A stretch of DNA of 64,000 nucleotides from Clostridiales bacterium (GTDB taxonomy: Bacteria > Bacillota > Clostridia > Peptostreptococcales > Anaerovoracaceae), in contig QXXF01000021.1 in the NCBI GenBank assembly GCA_009911365.1, positions 1-64,000 of the forward strand, read 5' to 3'. How positions within the stretch are numbered: position 1 is the first letter of the stretch; the number at the start of each line of letters is the position of its first letter. Both the position numbers and the translations under genes were made by a program. The notes beneath the pieces are model-generated. The model saw nothing but the letters and a program-made list of their open reading frames with translations. It was not told where the DNA came from and searched no databases. This document shows, one piece after another, positions 34,952 to 42,234 of this stretch.

Positions 34952-35134
34952 ATGACATTACTAATTTTGGGACTAGCCCTAATTATATTGATTTTGGTAA
35001 TTGTACTTTGCTCTATCCGCAATTCAGATATTTTGGAATTGGAGATTGAGGTAATTCGTCCGTGGAAATTCAAAATAAAAATAGTAAAAAAGGACAAGCC
35101 CGCTGCAAAACGAAAAAAGCATAGATCAACATAA
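34952..35134 (+). CDS. Small single-span membrane protein inserted in the transfer region
   Basis: A 60-residue protein on the plus strand: one membrane span (TLLILGLALIILILVIVLC) and a basic tail (IKIVKKDKPAAKRKKHRST). AAAGGAGAAATGCCT precedes the ATG at 34952. It is flanked by AT-rich DNA (34690-35180) that differs from the ICE backbone, and its direction opposes the transfer genes. Related short proteins are unknown to me. It may be cargo acquired by the element. Confidence 0.6.
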   Translation: MTLLILGLALIILILVIVLCSIRNSDILELEIEVIRPWKFKIKIVKKDKPAAKRKKHRST

Positions 35135-35180
35135 AGTTTCTGCTTGTATTACATATTGGCTTGTAAAAATAAAACTGTTG

Positions 35181-36050
35181 CTAATGTGCGTGGAAAATGC
35201 TCTTTGCAATGCTTCCCGTCTTAAAGAGGGAAAAGCAGAGTATCACGGTATAGGCGGCTATGCTGAAAATGGCACTGTGCAGGTTCGCCGCTATTGTCAT
35301 CTGGTTTACAAGCACGGCGTAAATGCCAACGCATACCATGATGAAAAAGCCCTGTACGCCCAATGCGAACAAGCCTTTTAAGTAATTATTTCCAATGCTT
35401 CCCCATTCCCGGTTCGTCATGGTGGCAAAGGGGATAGGCGCAACGGAGCAGGTCAGATATATCTCTATCATTCTGCCGTAAAGGATAACCGTAATCAGCA
35501 CGGACATTATCTTCATGCACATACTGACAAGGGCGGTTTCCATTACAAGTAAGAGTAGCTCGGGGACTTCCAGTGTTTCCATTGTGGCGGTCATGGTGTC
35601 AAGCGTGGCGGCAACGTCAATGGCGGTGTTGGTGTTTATCACGCCCGCCGCATTGTTCACTAAATGCTGTCCCACGTCAAAGACTGCCATAGTAATGTCA
35701 AAGACGTGCGTAACAAGATAGACGGCTACCCACGCCTTGAACACATATTTGAAAAACATGAACGTGTCTATGTCATGCAGGCTGTTCTTGTCCGTAATCA
35801 TGCCGATCAGCTCCACGCATAGGACATAAGTAATGACAATCCCCGCTATGGGGAGAATGACGGTCTGTGAAAGGTTCTGTACCATGCTGAAAATGCCGCC
35901 ATTCCACCCCTGCGGGGTCTGCCCTACCTGCGCCGCTATCGTGCTTACTTTGTCGTTCACGTCCCCGAACATATTTGACAGGTTTCCGTTAATCGCACCG
36001 ATTAAGAGTTCCTTTAGCCATTCGTTAATGGCTTCAAATATGCTCTCCAT
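35181..36050 (-). CDS. VirB6/TrbL-like polytopic T4SS protein
   Basis: A 289-residue inner-membrane channel component. At least five to six hydrophobic segments are visible, e.g. VILPIAGIVITYVLCVELIG, VFKAWVAVYLVTHVFDITMA, and GLFALGVQGFFIMVCVGIYA. The N-terminus (ESIFEAINEWLKELLIGAIN) is amphipathic. The family is that of CD0411-like proteins of Tn1549 elements. It sits between Maff2 and PrgI; the normal short spacing to PrgI is broken by the 490-bp insertion at 34.69-35.18 kb, so virB4 and prgI may be read through this insert. Confidence 0.87.
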   Translation of the reverse strand: MESIFEAINEWLKELLIGAINGNLSNMFGDVNDKVSTIAAQVGQTPQGWNGGIFSMVQNLSQTVILPIAGIVITYVLCVELIGMITDKNSLHDIDTFMFFKYVFKAWVAVYLVTHVFDITMAVFDVGQHLVNNAAGVINTNTAIDVAATLDTMTATMETLEVPELLLLVMETALVSMCMKIMSVLITVILYGRMIEIYLTCSVAPIPFATMTNREWGSIGNNYLKGLFALGVQGFFIMVCVGIYAVLVNQMTIAANLHSAIFSIAAYTVILCFSLFKTGSIAKSIFHAH

Positions 36051-36068
36051 AAGCGGCTACCTCCCGGA

Positions 36069-36284
36069 TTATCCGAACAGCCCGGAAAGCAGCGGGATTA
36101 AGGTCGTGCCGATAAGCGCAACGCCGCCGCCCGCCATAAGCTGTTTCATGCCCTGTGATTTTGCGCCGGGGTTGTCGTTGCCGTAGCCCTCTAAGAGATT
36201 GATAACGCCCCATACGCCCAGACCTGCGCCCAATGCGATAACAAGTGTCTGCAAAACGCCTACTGCTGAATTAAAAAATGCCAT
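36069..36284 (-). CDS. Maff2-family small membrane protein
   Basis: A 71-residue protein with two hydrophobic segments (VLQTLVIALGAGLGVWGVIN and LMAGGGVALIGTTLIPLLSG) and the signature NLLEGYGNDNPGAKSQGMKQ between them. This is the Maff2 family, a VirB2/pilin-like small membrane protein of CTns. GAGGACTTT precedes the ATG at 36284. The frame is open 57 codons farther upstream but that part contains a terminator hairpin. Confidence 0.85.
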   Translation of the reverse strand: MAFFNSAVGVLQTLVIALGAGLGVWGVINLLEGYGNDNPGAKSQGMKQLMAGGGVALIGTTLIPLLSGLFG

Positions 36285-36345
36285 AAAGTCCTCGCTTTCT
36301 GCCGCTATGCGGCTCTGAAAAATATGTTTTGTTGGTTTTTGGGTA

Positions 36346-36371
36346 TGAAAAAAGCCGCCTGTGTCGGCGGC
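36346..36371 (-). terminator. Hairpin with U-run before Maff2
   Basis: On the minus strand GCCGCC, a six-base loop and GGCGGC are followed by TTTTTTCA. It lies inside the transfer operon, between the virD4 block and Maff2, and would separate two transcripts or attenuate the second. Confidence 0.7.
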
Positions 36372-36746
36372 TGTCCCCACGCTGCGTAGGTGCTGCGGCG
36401 TGGCGGTATTCAGTTGTAACGGGGTAGTGCGTCCCGTGGTGGGCGCACGAACCATGTACCCGGTGTTTACGGTCTTGATGATGATTGCCTCCTTTAAGGC
36501 TTTATGCCCTTATGAATGAAAGAAAGAGGGGGTGCGGTTTTCTTCGTAGCCGCCCGGCGTTGTGGAACTGTGTATAACTGGCTTGCATTTTTGCGTTGTG
36601 GGTAACGCTGTTTGCAGGACGTGGGAAAGCAGCACTTCCGCTTTTCCATGTGCTGTGAATGGCGTTATCCATGACGCAATAGCCTGTTATGCACATTTCC
36701 ATGACGCAAAGCTCTTGTCCCTGTGCCTTTTTTCTTATCCCCGGCA
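36372..36746. other. Intergenic region with repeated words between T4SS blocks
   Basis: No supported gene. On the minus strand TTGCGTCATGGA occurs twice (near 36697-36713 and 36668-36680), AACGC words recur, and TTATACACA resembles a DnaA box. Together with the hairpin at 36346 it may control expression of Maff2 and the genes after it. Confidence 0.4.
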
Positions 36747-36914
36747 CTATTGCGGGAGAAGCCCCCGGCGTGTGACATACTCGGTTGCATAGCGGCGGGT
36801 TTCGTTGTCCCGTTCCTGCCAATATTCCCGCAGGGCGGCTTCTGCGTTGTCGGCAACATTCATCAGAAACCTTTCAAGCCCGCTGTCTTTTTTCCCCGTG
36901 TCCTGTTTACTCAT
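36747..36914 (-). CDS. Small ICE protein of unknown function
   Basis: A 55-residue charged protein (MSKQDTGKKDSGLERFLMNV, ending YVTRRGLLPQ). Start at 36914 follows GAGGACACAGAGA; it overlaps the virD4 stop by 8 bp, so it is coupled to virD4. Predicted helical and cytosolic. No family name can be given with confidence. Confidence 0.6.
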   Translation of the reverse strand: MSKQDTGKKDSGLERFLMNVADNAEAALREYWQERDNETRRYATEYVTRRGLLPQ

Positions 36915-38709
36915 TCTCTGTGTCCTCCTGTAAATCTGCCCCGTCAATCTCGTAGAGGTCAAAGGGGTCGTCCGGCTTGATGATTTCCGGGCGGCGTTTC
37001 AGATACTTTTCAATGTCAAATTCATTCTTCTTGTCAAAATCGGAGAGGAATTTATATCTTGGGTGCTTCGTAATGTCGAATTTATCACTGAAAAAGGGAC
37101 GTGCGCCCCGTACCTGCAAGATACATTTGCCGCCGTCCATGACGGCTATTTCATCTTGGCTCATAAGCTCTTTGCCTAATTTCTGGTAGTTCAAGCCGTA
37201 GGTCTTTTCACGTCCCCGGTTCTCGGAAGTGTTGTATAAATCAATGGTTTCTTTCCCTAAAAGCTCTGACATTTCCTTTAGCGTGGTTTTCTCCTTGCCG
37301 CCTAAGAAAAGGGTGGTGTCGCAATTCCCTATAATCGTGTCGGCGTTGTCCTTGTAAATGGCTTTTAGCTGTGACTGGCTCTGCAAGATGATTGACGCAG
37401 AGATTTCCCGGCTTCGGATTGTCGCAATCAGTTTATCGAATTTTGGTATCTGCCCTATGTTCGCAAATTCATCAAGTAAGCACCTTACATGGACGGGAAG
37501 TCGCCCGCCGTATACATCATCTGCCTTGTCGCATAAGAGGTTGAATAGCTGTGTGTAGAGAATACTCACGACAAAGTTAAAAGTGTCGTCTGTGTCGCTG
37601 ATAATGACAAACAGGGCGGTCTTTCTGTCGCCTATGGTGTCAAGCTCCATTTCGTCTGTTTCCATAAGCTCCCGTAGCTCCTTAATGTCGAATGGGGCTA
37701 ATCTTGCACCGCAGGAAATGAGGATAGAGCTTCGTGTCTTTCCTGCCGATAACAGGAATTTCTTATACTGCCGGACGGCGAAATGCTCCGGGTCTTTTTC
37801 CTCCAACCGTTCAAACATGAGGTCAACGGGGCTTTGAAATTCCGGGTCGTCCTCACGGGCTTCACTGGCGTTTATCATGTCAAGCAGCGTGGTAAAATTC
37901 TTTTCTTCCTCCGGGGCTTCATAGTGGATATAACCGATAAGGGCGCAGTAGAAAAGCCGTTCCGATTTTACCCAAAAATCCTCGCCGGATTTCTCCCCGT
38001 CGCCTTTGGTGTTGGCGATAATGGTATTGACTAACTTCAAAATATCCTTTTCACTCCGCAGGTAAGCAAAGGGGTTGTATTTCATGGATTTTTTGAAGTT
38101 AATCGTATTCAGTGCTTTTATCCTATATCCGAACCGCTGTAACATTTTTCCTGTTTCCAAAATCAGTGTGCCTTTCGGATCAGTGACAATGTACGAAGTC
38201 GGGAAATCTTTTGACGTACATTGCATAAGTGACGGTTTGACGAAAAAGCGTGTCTTTCCGCTTCCCGAACCGCCGATTACAAGGATATTTTTATTTCTTG
38301 CATATTTGGGGCTTTTGGGTCGGCTGTTCATGGTAAGCCGTTCTGTCTGCGTGAGGGGGATATTATTGTCAAATACCGGGTCTATGTACGGTTTTATGTC
38401 CTCTGCCGTTCCCCAACGTGCCGAACCGTATTCAACTCCCTTGCGGTACTTCTTGGCGTTCTTGCCTTTCATGTAGACGGCAATCCGCAGGATAACCGTC
38501 CCGGCAACGCCGATTAGAAAGTCCTGTCCGTTAAGGCTTGGCAGGGGGCTTTCAAAGGCGGCTGTTATGCCCTGCATGATGTTTAGCAGCTTCCCGGAGA
38601 GGTCAGCCCCCGGAGAGAGCCGGAACGCTTCGCCCACTTTCATAAAGAGCCACACAAAGAGCAGGTACGGCGCATTGAGGATAAGCAGCTTTTTGATGTT
38701 CGGTTTCAT
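36907..38709 (-). CDS. virD4: VirD4/TraG-type coupling protein
   Basis: A 600-residue T4SS coupling ATPase that docks the relaxosome to the channel. Two N-terminal membrane segments (LILNAPYLLFVWLFMKVGEA; FLIGVAGTVILRIAVYM) precede the ATPase: Walker A GGSGSGKT (146-153), Walker B LLDEFANIG, and the VASIILQSQSQ-like sensor seen as SASIILQSQSQLKAIY. The C-terminus is acidic (DPFDLYEIDGADLQEDTENE). ATG overlaps the PcfB stop (ATGA). Confidence 0.94.
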   Translation of the reverse strand: MKPNIKKLLILNAPYLLFVWLFMKVGEAFRLSPGADLSGKLLNIMQGITAAFESPLPSLNGQDFLIGVAGTVILRIAVYMKGKNAKKYRKGVEYGSARWGTAEDIKPYIDPVFDNNIPLTQTERLTMNSRPKSPKYARNKNILVIGGSGSGKTRFFVKPSLMQCTSKDFPTSYIVTDPKGTLILETGKMLQRFGYRIKALNTINFKKSMKYNPFAYLRSEKDILKLVNTIIANTKGDGEKSGEDFWVKSERLFYCALIGYIHYEAPEEEKNFTTLLDMINASEAREDDPEFQSPVDLMFERLEEKDPEHFAVRQYKKFLLSAGKTRSSILISCGARLAPFDIKELRELMETDEMELDTIGDRKTALFVIISDTDDTFNFVVSILYTQLFNLLCDKADDVYGGRLPVHVRCLLDEFANIGQIPKFDKLIATIRSREISASIILQSQSQLKAIYKDNADTIIGNCDTTLFLGGKEKTTLKEMSELLGKETIDLYNTSENRGREKTYGLNYQKLGKELMSQDEIAVMDGGKCILQVRGARPFFSDKFDITKHPRYKFLSDFDKKNEFDIEKYLKRRPEIIKPDDPFDLYEIDGADLQEDTENE

Positions 38710-39182
38710 AATTCCCGCCCCCTGTCCTTGTTTTTTACTTTTTCCCTGTTCTGGTTCATCTGTTTAGCCTTTTCCTTAAAGGCGGCTAATGCCTTGCGTA
38801 TGGACGGCTTTTTCTCCCTGCCTAGCTGCTTTGCTGCAAACTCCTTAAAGGCTTCCGTCATAACGTCCACGTCCCGCCCCTTGAAGAAAACAAGGTAGCG
38901 GGGCGGTTCTTCGCCCTTGACTTTCTTTAGGCTGTAATCAAGCCCGTATTTCTTGGCTATGGGTTCAAACGCCTTTATGTTAGCGTCCGTAATCTCCATA
39001 CTGGAAACGCCCGTGTTCTGCTTCATAAGGTGCTTTAAAGTCTGTTTCCCTTTGTACTGCTTGGGTGCTTTGTTCTTCCGTGCATTTAACATTTTTCTGA
39101 TAGCCTTTTGTAAGACTTCGGCGGTCAGCTTTGCCGTTTTGATTGAGAGTGCAACGGTCTTTTCGTTGATCTGCTCCTGCAT
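38706..39182 (-). CDS. PcfB-like relaxosome/coupling accessory protein (DUF3801)
   Basis: A 158-residue basic protein (KTAKLTAEVLQKAIRKMLNA; GVSSMEITDANIKAFEPIAK; PPRYLVFFKGRDVDVMTEAF) of the DUF3801/PcfB family. PcfB of pCF10 is needed for recruitment of the relaxosome to the coupling protein. The C-terminus carries REKKPSIRKALAAFKEKAKQ, similar to tails of two other proteins of this element. It is coupled to virD4 by an ATGA overlap. AAAGGAGGAATGACACACC precedes the ATG. Confidence 0.85.
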   Translation of the reverse strand: MQEQINEKTVALSIKTAKLTAEVLQKAIRKMLNARKNKAPKQYKGKQTLKHLMKQNTGVSSMEITDANIKAFEPIAKKYGLDYSLKKVKGEEPPRYLVFFKGRDVDVMTEAFKEFAAKQLGREKKPSIRKALAAFKEKAKQMNQNREKVKNKDRGREL

Positions 39183-39267
39183 GGTGTGTCATTCCTCCTT
39201 TCTTGTGTCAGAGTAGTGCAGGCGGCGGGCATGGAAAAAGGGGCAGCCGTTGTTTCTGGTCGCCCCC

Positions 39268-39504
39268 TTATCTGTGTCTGCTGTCCCGTACCTGCAATCC
39301 GTCCAGTACGTCCGTCTTGATACCCACTAAGTACCATTTCTGGTGCAGGTTCATTTCAATGCGTGTCGCCCGCCACTGTTCCCCGTCAAAGACTTCAAAG
39401 CATTGTCCGCAATGCAAGCCCCCGTAATATTCATCAAGCCCAAAGCGAATGTCATAGCGTCCGCTTGCCTTGTCGTAAACTAATGCGCCCGGTCTGATAT
39501 TCAT
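39268..39504 (-). CDS. DUF5348 protein
   Basis: A 78-residue protein with SGRYDIRFGLDEYYGGLHCG and WRATRIEMNLHQKWYLVG, the DUF5348 family often seen next to ICE replication genes. It looks like a small beta-rich domain. ATG overlaps the stop of the replication gene (ATGA). Function unknown. Confidence 0.78.
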   Translation of the reverse strand: MNIRPGALVYDKASGRYDIRFGLDEYYGGLHCGQCFEVFDGEQWRATRIEMNLHQKWYLVGIKTDVLDGLQVRDSRHR

Positions 39505-40415
39505 GGTGTGCCGTCCTCCTTATTCTGGAAAAATGCGCCCTCTGCCATATCGTGGGCGACAAGGGCGGTGTAATAGCTGTCAATGGTGTTTGGTGCGTTG
39601 AAAAGAACCGCAAGCAGGTATTTCTTGATGTTGCGTATCTTGGTGGTATTCTGGTGCATACAGTCAATCACAAACTGGATATGACTGCTGTTCAGTTTCA
39701 TAAACTTAGACTTTACAAGCTCTGCCGGGTAGTCGTCCCCGGCAATCCGCACCACCTTGCGGCGGGTGCAGACGGTTTCAAGCATGAGGGAAACAATCTC
39801 GTCAAGCATACCCCGGTCAATGTTCCTGTCCTGTATCAGATAGGCGTATTCGATATTGTCCTTTATGACTTCTTCATAAGCCCGTACTGCGTCCATGTTG
39901 GTGTATTCGTTTCCTTTCCGTTCCGGCGTAGCCGTTCCCGTTGTTAAGGGAGTGGAAAGGATAGGAATGGAATGGTTATTTAATAAATCTTTATTTTGTA
40001 AATCTTTACTTGATAGTTCTTTATTTAATTGCGTTGGATTTTCCTGCATAGGGTTTTCCAATGTTGGATTTTCCGATATAGGCTTGTCCTGTGTTGGATT
40101 TTCCAATGTTGGCTTTGTCGGCACTGGAAATTCATGTATCACATAATCAGCCGCCCCTAGCTGTCCTTTTTCGTTCCGCACTCTGGTACGGGTCACATAG
40201 CCCGCCCGTTCCAGTTCCCGCACGGCTTCCCGGATAGCGTCTATCCCCTCCCGGTTGATTTGGGAAAGCCCTTTTAAGGTGTAGTCCCATTCTTCGGGCA
40301 GGGATAGCATTTGAGAGAGAAGCCCTTTTGCCTTTAGGGACAAGTCGGGGTTGCGTAGGTGGTGGTTTGACATAACCGTGTAATTCTGGTTTTTCTCCAC
40401 CCGGAATACTGCCAC
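39501..40415 (-). CDS. Replication initiator/DnaD-like protein (RepA_N, DUF6017 type)
   Basis: A 304-residue protein. The N-terminal winged helix (NYTVMSNHHLRNPDLSLKAK; WDYTLKGLSQINREGIDAIR) is typical of ICE/plasmid replication initiator A N-terminal domains. The C-terminal helical domain (YEEVIKDNIEYAYLIQDRNI; VIDCMHQNTTKIRNIKKYLL) resembles DUF6017. They are joined by six pentapeptide repeats (102-131). The start is a GTG at 40415 after AAAGGGGGG. It probably starts autonomous replication of the excised circle and is the first gene of the transfer operon. Confidence 0.82.
   Translation of the reverse strand: MAVFRVEKNQNYTVMSNHHLRNPDLSLKAKGLLSQMLSLPEEWDYTLKGLSQINREGIDAIREAVRELERAGYVTRTRVRNEKGQLGAADYVIHEFPVPTKPTLENPTQDKPISENPTLENPMQENPTQLNKELSSKDLQNKDLLNNHSIPILSTPLTTGTATPERKGNEYTNMDAVRAYEEVIKDNIEYAYLIQDRNIDRGMLDEIVSLMLETVCTRRKVVRIAGDDYPAELVKSKFMKLNSSHIQFVIDCMHQNTTKIRNIKKYLLAVLFNAPNTIDSYYTALVAHDMAEGAFFQNKEDGTP
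40023..40112 (-). repeat. 15-bp tandem repeat inside the replication gene
   Basis: Six 15-bp units encode the pentapeptides PTLEN, PTQDK, PISEN, PTLEN, PMQEN, PTQLN. Unit number could change by slippage without shifting the frame. Confidence 0.85.
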
Positions 40416-40446
40416 GGTATCAGCCCCCCTTTCGTTTGAAATTGGG

Positions 40447-40479
40447 TAAAAAAATAGACGCTCATGTTTGAACGTCTAT
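40447..40479 (-). terminator. Leader terminator before the ICE replication/transfer operon
   Basis: On the minus strand ATAGACG, a 12-base loop and CGTCTAT are followed by TTTTTTT. It lies about 30 bases before the GTG of the replication gene, so it may act as an attenuator of the operon. Confidence 0.7.
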
Positions 40480-40544
40480 CTGAAAAATGATATTGAGGTC
40501 TTATGTATTTTGGGATATAGTTTGGATAAATCTGAATGTACTCC

Positions 40545-40566
40545 ATTGCATTTTTATTGCATTATT
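40545..40566 (+). repeat. Right pair of 11-bp direct repeats, probable integrase arm sites
   Basis: ATTGCATTTTT is followed at once by ATTGCATTATT, matching the pair next to int at 12035-12056 in sequence, spacing and orientation. It marks the right end region of the ICE. Confidence 0.7.
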
Positions 40567-40794
40567 TTTCTTTTTTATAGTGGTTTATAGGGTCTAATCT
40601 TTTTTGAAAATGCCTTAAAATCAACGATTTTTGCTTATAACCTGTACTGTCGGTCTGGAACTGGAGTGATGAAAAATTTTACACAGATTATTTTATATGG
40701 TAGGCAGTCTATGGATTGCTTGCCATATTTGATATTATTTTATTTGTGCTTATTTGTAGAATTTTTTGTTGTCAGAAAATTATATATAAAATGA
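40567..40794. other. AT-rich junction region right of the ICE
   Basis: No gene. Outside the repeats, TTTTTCTTTTTTAT (right) resembles TTTTTCTCTTTATC just outside the left pair, which could mark the element ends. GGAGTGATGA near 40663 is another but weak candidate for a copy of the guaA 3' end. GGCAGTCTATGGATTGCTTGCC near 40703-40724 is an imperfect hairpin. Confidence 0.35.
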
Positions 40795-40823
40795 TTGACA
40801 CCAAATATGACACCACCTATAAT
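40795..40823 (+). promoter_or_regulatory. hicAB promoter with repeated operator-like word
   Basis: Perfect consensus: TTGACA (40795-40800), 17 bases, TATAAT (40818-40823). The word GACACCA occurs twice, starting in the -35 box and again in the spacer, as expected of a HicB operator. AGGAGG follows before hicA. Confidence 0.85.
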
Positions 40824-40843
40824 CTAAGTAGGAGGTATCCAGA

Positions 40844-41101
40844 ATGTCAAAGTGGGATAAACCATTAGCACGTATTTGCGCTTTGTCAAAAGATATTCGA
40901 TTTGATGAATTGCGTAAAGTGTTAGAAAGCTGTGGATATGAGATGAATGCCCTAAGAAGTGGAAGCAGCCATTATACGTTTAGAAAAAGAGGGTGTAAGC
41001 CAATTACGATACCAAAGCATGAACCAATTAAGAAAGTTTATGTTGAGATGGTGAAACAGATCATAGAAAGTGAGGAAAGAAGCGATGAAAACGCTGAATG
41101 A
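40844..41101 (+). CDS. hicA: HicA family toxin
   Basis: An 85-residue mRNA interferase of the dsRBD-like HicA family. The catalytic His lies in SGSSHYTFRKRGCKPITIPK, the core of the family. The protein would cleave mRNA independent of the ribosome when HicB is lost. AAGTAGGAGG is placed before the ATG. The hicB gene overlaps its 3' end. Located just outside the right end of the ICE; it may stabilise this region. Confidence 0.9.
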   Translation: MSKWDKPLARICALSKDIRFDELRKVLESCGYEMNALRSGSSHYTFRKRGCKPITIPKHEPIKKVYVEMVKQIIESEERSDENAE

Positions 41102-41447
41102 TTATATGACAATGTCTTATCGGATGGAGATCGTAGAGGATAGGGATGAAGGTGGTTTTGTGGTTTCTTATCCTGATTTGCCAGGATGTATTACCTGTGG
41201 CGAAACGGTAGAAAAAGCGGTGGCAAATGCATTGGATGCTAAGAGGGAATGGATTGAAGCCGCACTTGAAGAGGGGATTAGGATTAATGAACCAGACAAC
41301 TTAGAAGATTATTCTGGACAGTTTAAATTGAGATTACCCCGTAGCTTGCATCGCCTATTGGCAGAGCACTCCAAAAGGGAAGGCATCAGTATGAATCAAT
41401 ATTGTGTGTATCTTCTTTCAAGAAATGATGCTGTTTATTCAAAGTAA
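41085..41447 (+). CDS. hicB: HicB family antitoxin
   Basis: A 120-residue antitoxin: a degenerate RNase H-like HicB domain (EDRDEGGFVVSYPDLPGCIT, CGETVEKAVANALDAKREW) and a C-terminal DNA-binding ribbon-helix-helix or HTH (LPRSLHRLLAEHSKREGISM, NQYCVYLLSR). It neutralises HicA and represses the operon. I start at 41085, after GAGGAAAGAAGCG; the frame is open a few codons earlier. It overlaps hicA by 17 bp. Confidence 0.9.
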   Translation: MKTLNDYMTMSYRMEIVEDRDEGGFVVSYPDLPGCITCGETVEKAVANALDAKREWIEAALEEGIRINEPDNLEDYSGQFKLRLPRSLHRLLAEHSKREGISMNQYCVYLLSRNDAVYSK

Positions 41448-41534
41448 AAATGACAATATGATCTTGAAAAGATGGCAACATTTTGGCAACAGAAAATTAG
41501 TAAGCCAGAATAAATGATGTAATTGAAGTAAAAA

Positions 41535-42216
41535 ATGGTGTGTATTGGCATGAAAAATAAGAGTTTTGAGTTTAATAATCCAGGTATATTGAAATTGCCG
41601 ATAGAAGATATTTTCCGTGGAGGTAATTCAAAGCCGCGTAATCCTCATATGCAGACCATGCTTAGAGTGGTAGGACTTGGAGATAATGCAGGCTCAGGAT
41701 TTCCAACGATTCTTGCCATATGGGAAAAAGAGGGTTGGATTCGACCTGAGCTTGTAGAAAATACTAATTTGAATCAAGTTACGCTTGTGTTGCGAATGAT
41801 GCCGTCATGGTTAATAAAACTTCAGGAGTTGGAGGGGCAGATAGTAGAAAAATTGAATACCTCGCCAGAACAGCTTTAAACGATTAGGGAAAACTTGGAA
41901 AAAGCAATAGGAAATGCATTGCTGGAGGTTACAAAACAAAGTAAGGAAATTGCTACTTCTGCAAGGTTGTTAGCAGATAAATTAGCAGAAAGAATATCAG
42001 AATCAGCAGAAAAATCGGTAGTTCCAATTATCGATGAGCTGCCAAAGAGGAAAAAACAAATATATGAAGATTGGAGTAGCCTATAGCACAGAAGAGATTG
42101 CTGGTGCAGTGGGATTGAAAGGTCCCCGTACAAGACAACTCTTAAACGAACTTGTGGCAATGGGAGTAGTGGAATGTACTACAGTTACAAAAAATAGAAG
42201 ATATATAAAGAAGTAG
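41535..42216 (+). pseudogene. Decayed AlbA_2/winged-helix regulator
   Basis: Three frames together encode the C-terminal part of a regulator: FNNPGILKLPIEDIFRGGNS, then RVVGLGDNAGSGFPTILAIW; next a helical linker (AIGNALLEVTKQSKEIATSA); then a winged helix YSTEEIAGAVGLKGPRTRQL. The ATP-binding-like N-terminal half is absent. A stop at 41877 and a frame change near 42060 break it. It resembles the remnant at 2.1 kb in family but is not a copy. Confidence 0.6.
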
Positions 42217-42234
42217 CATTATAGAAGGAAGGAG

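Larger units (their letters stand above)
11977..40600. mobile_element. Integrative conjugative element, Tn1549/CTn-like, at guaA
   Basis: A complete-looking conjugative element lies between guaA and hicAB. It runs int, DUF3173, HTH_16 and sigma-like regulators, oriT-like DNA, mobC, relaxase, tet cargo, TTRAP, large ArdA/ArdC-type protein, topB, DUF4366/DUF4315, NlpC/P60, Mom-like protein, VirB4, PrgI, VirB6-like, Maff2, VirD4, PcfB, DUF5348 and a replication initiator. This gene set and order is that of Tn1549-related CTns. Left and right ends carry matching tandem 11-bp repeats (12035-12056 and 40545-40566). The exact ends are not certain: I could not find a clean copy of the guaA 3' end on the right side. 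The right end probably lies between 40567 and 40700. The backbone is GC-rich compared with the tet block and with 34.7-35.2 kb. Confidence 0.85.

Noticed and set aside
36580-36600. DnaA box TTATACACA as part of a replication origin
   Set aside because: A single box without an AT-rich unwinding region or iterons; the replication gene lies 3 kb away.
40334-40546. Tyr/Ile/Pro-rich leader peptide (starting MEYIQIYPNYIPKYI) before the ICE replication gene
   Set aside because: No RBS before the ATG, and the frame runs on into the replication gene instead of ending before the terminator.
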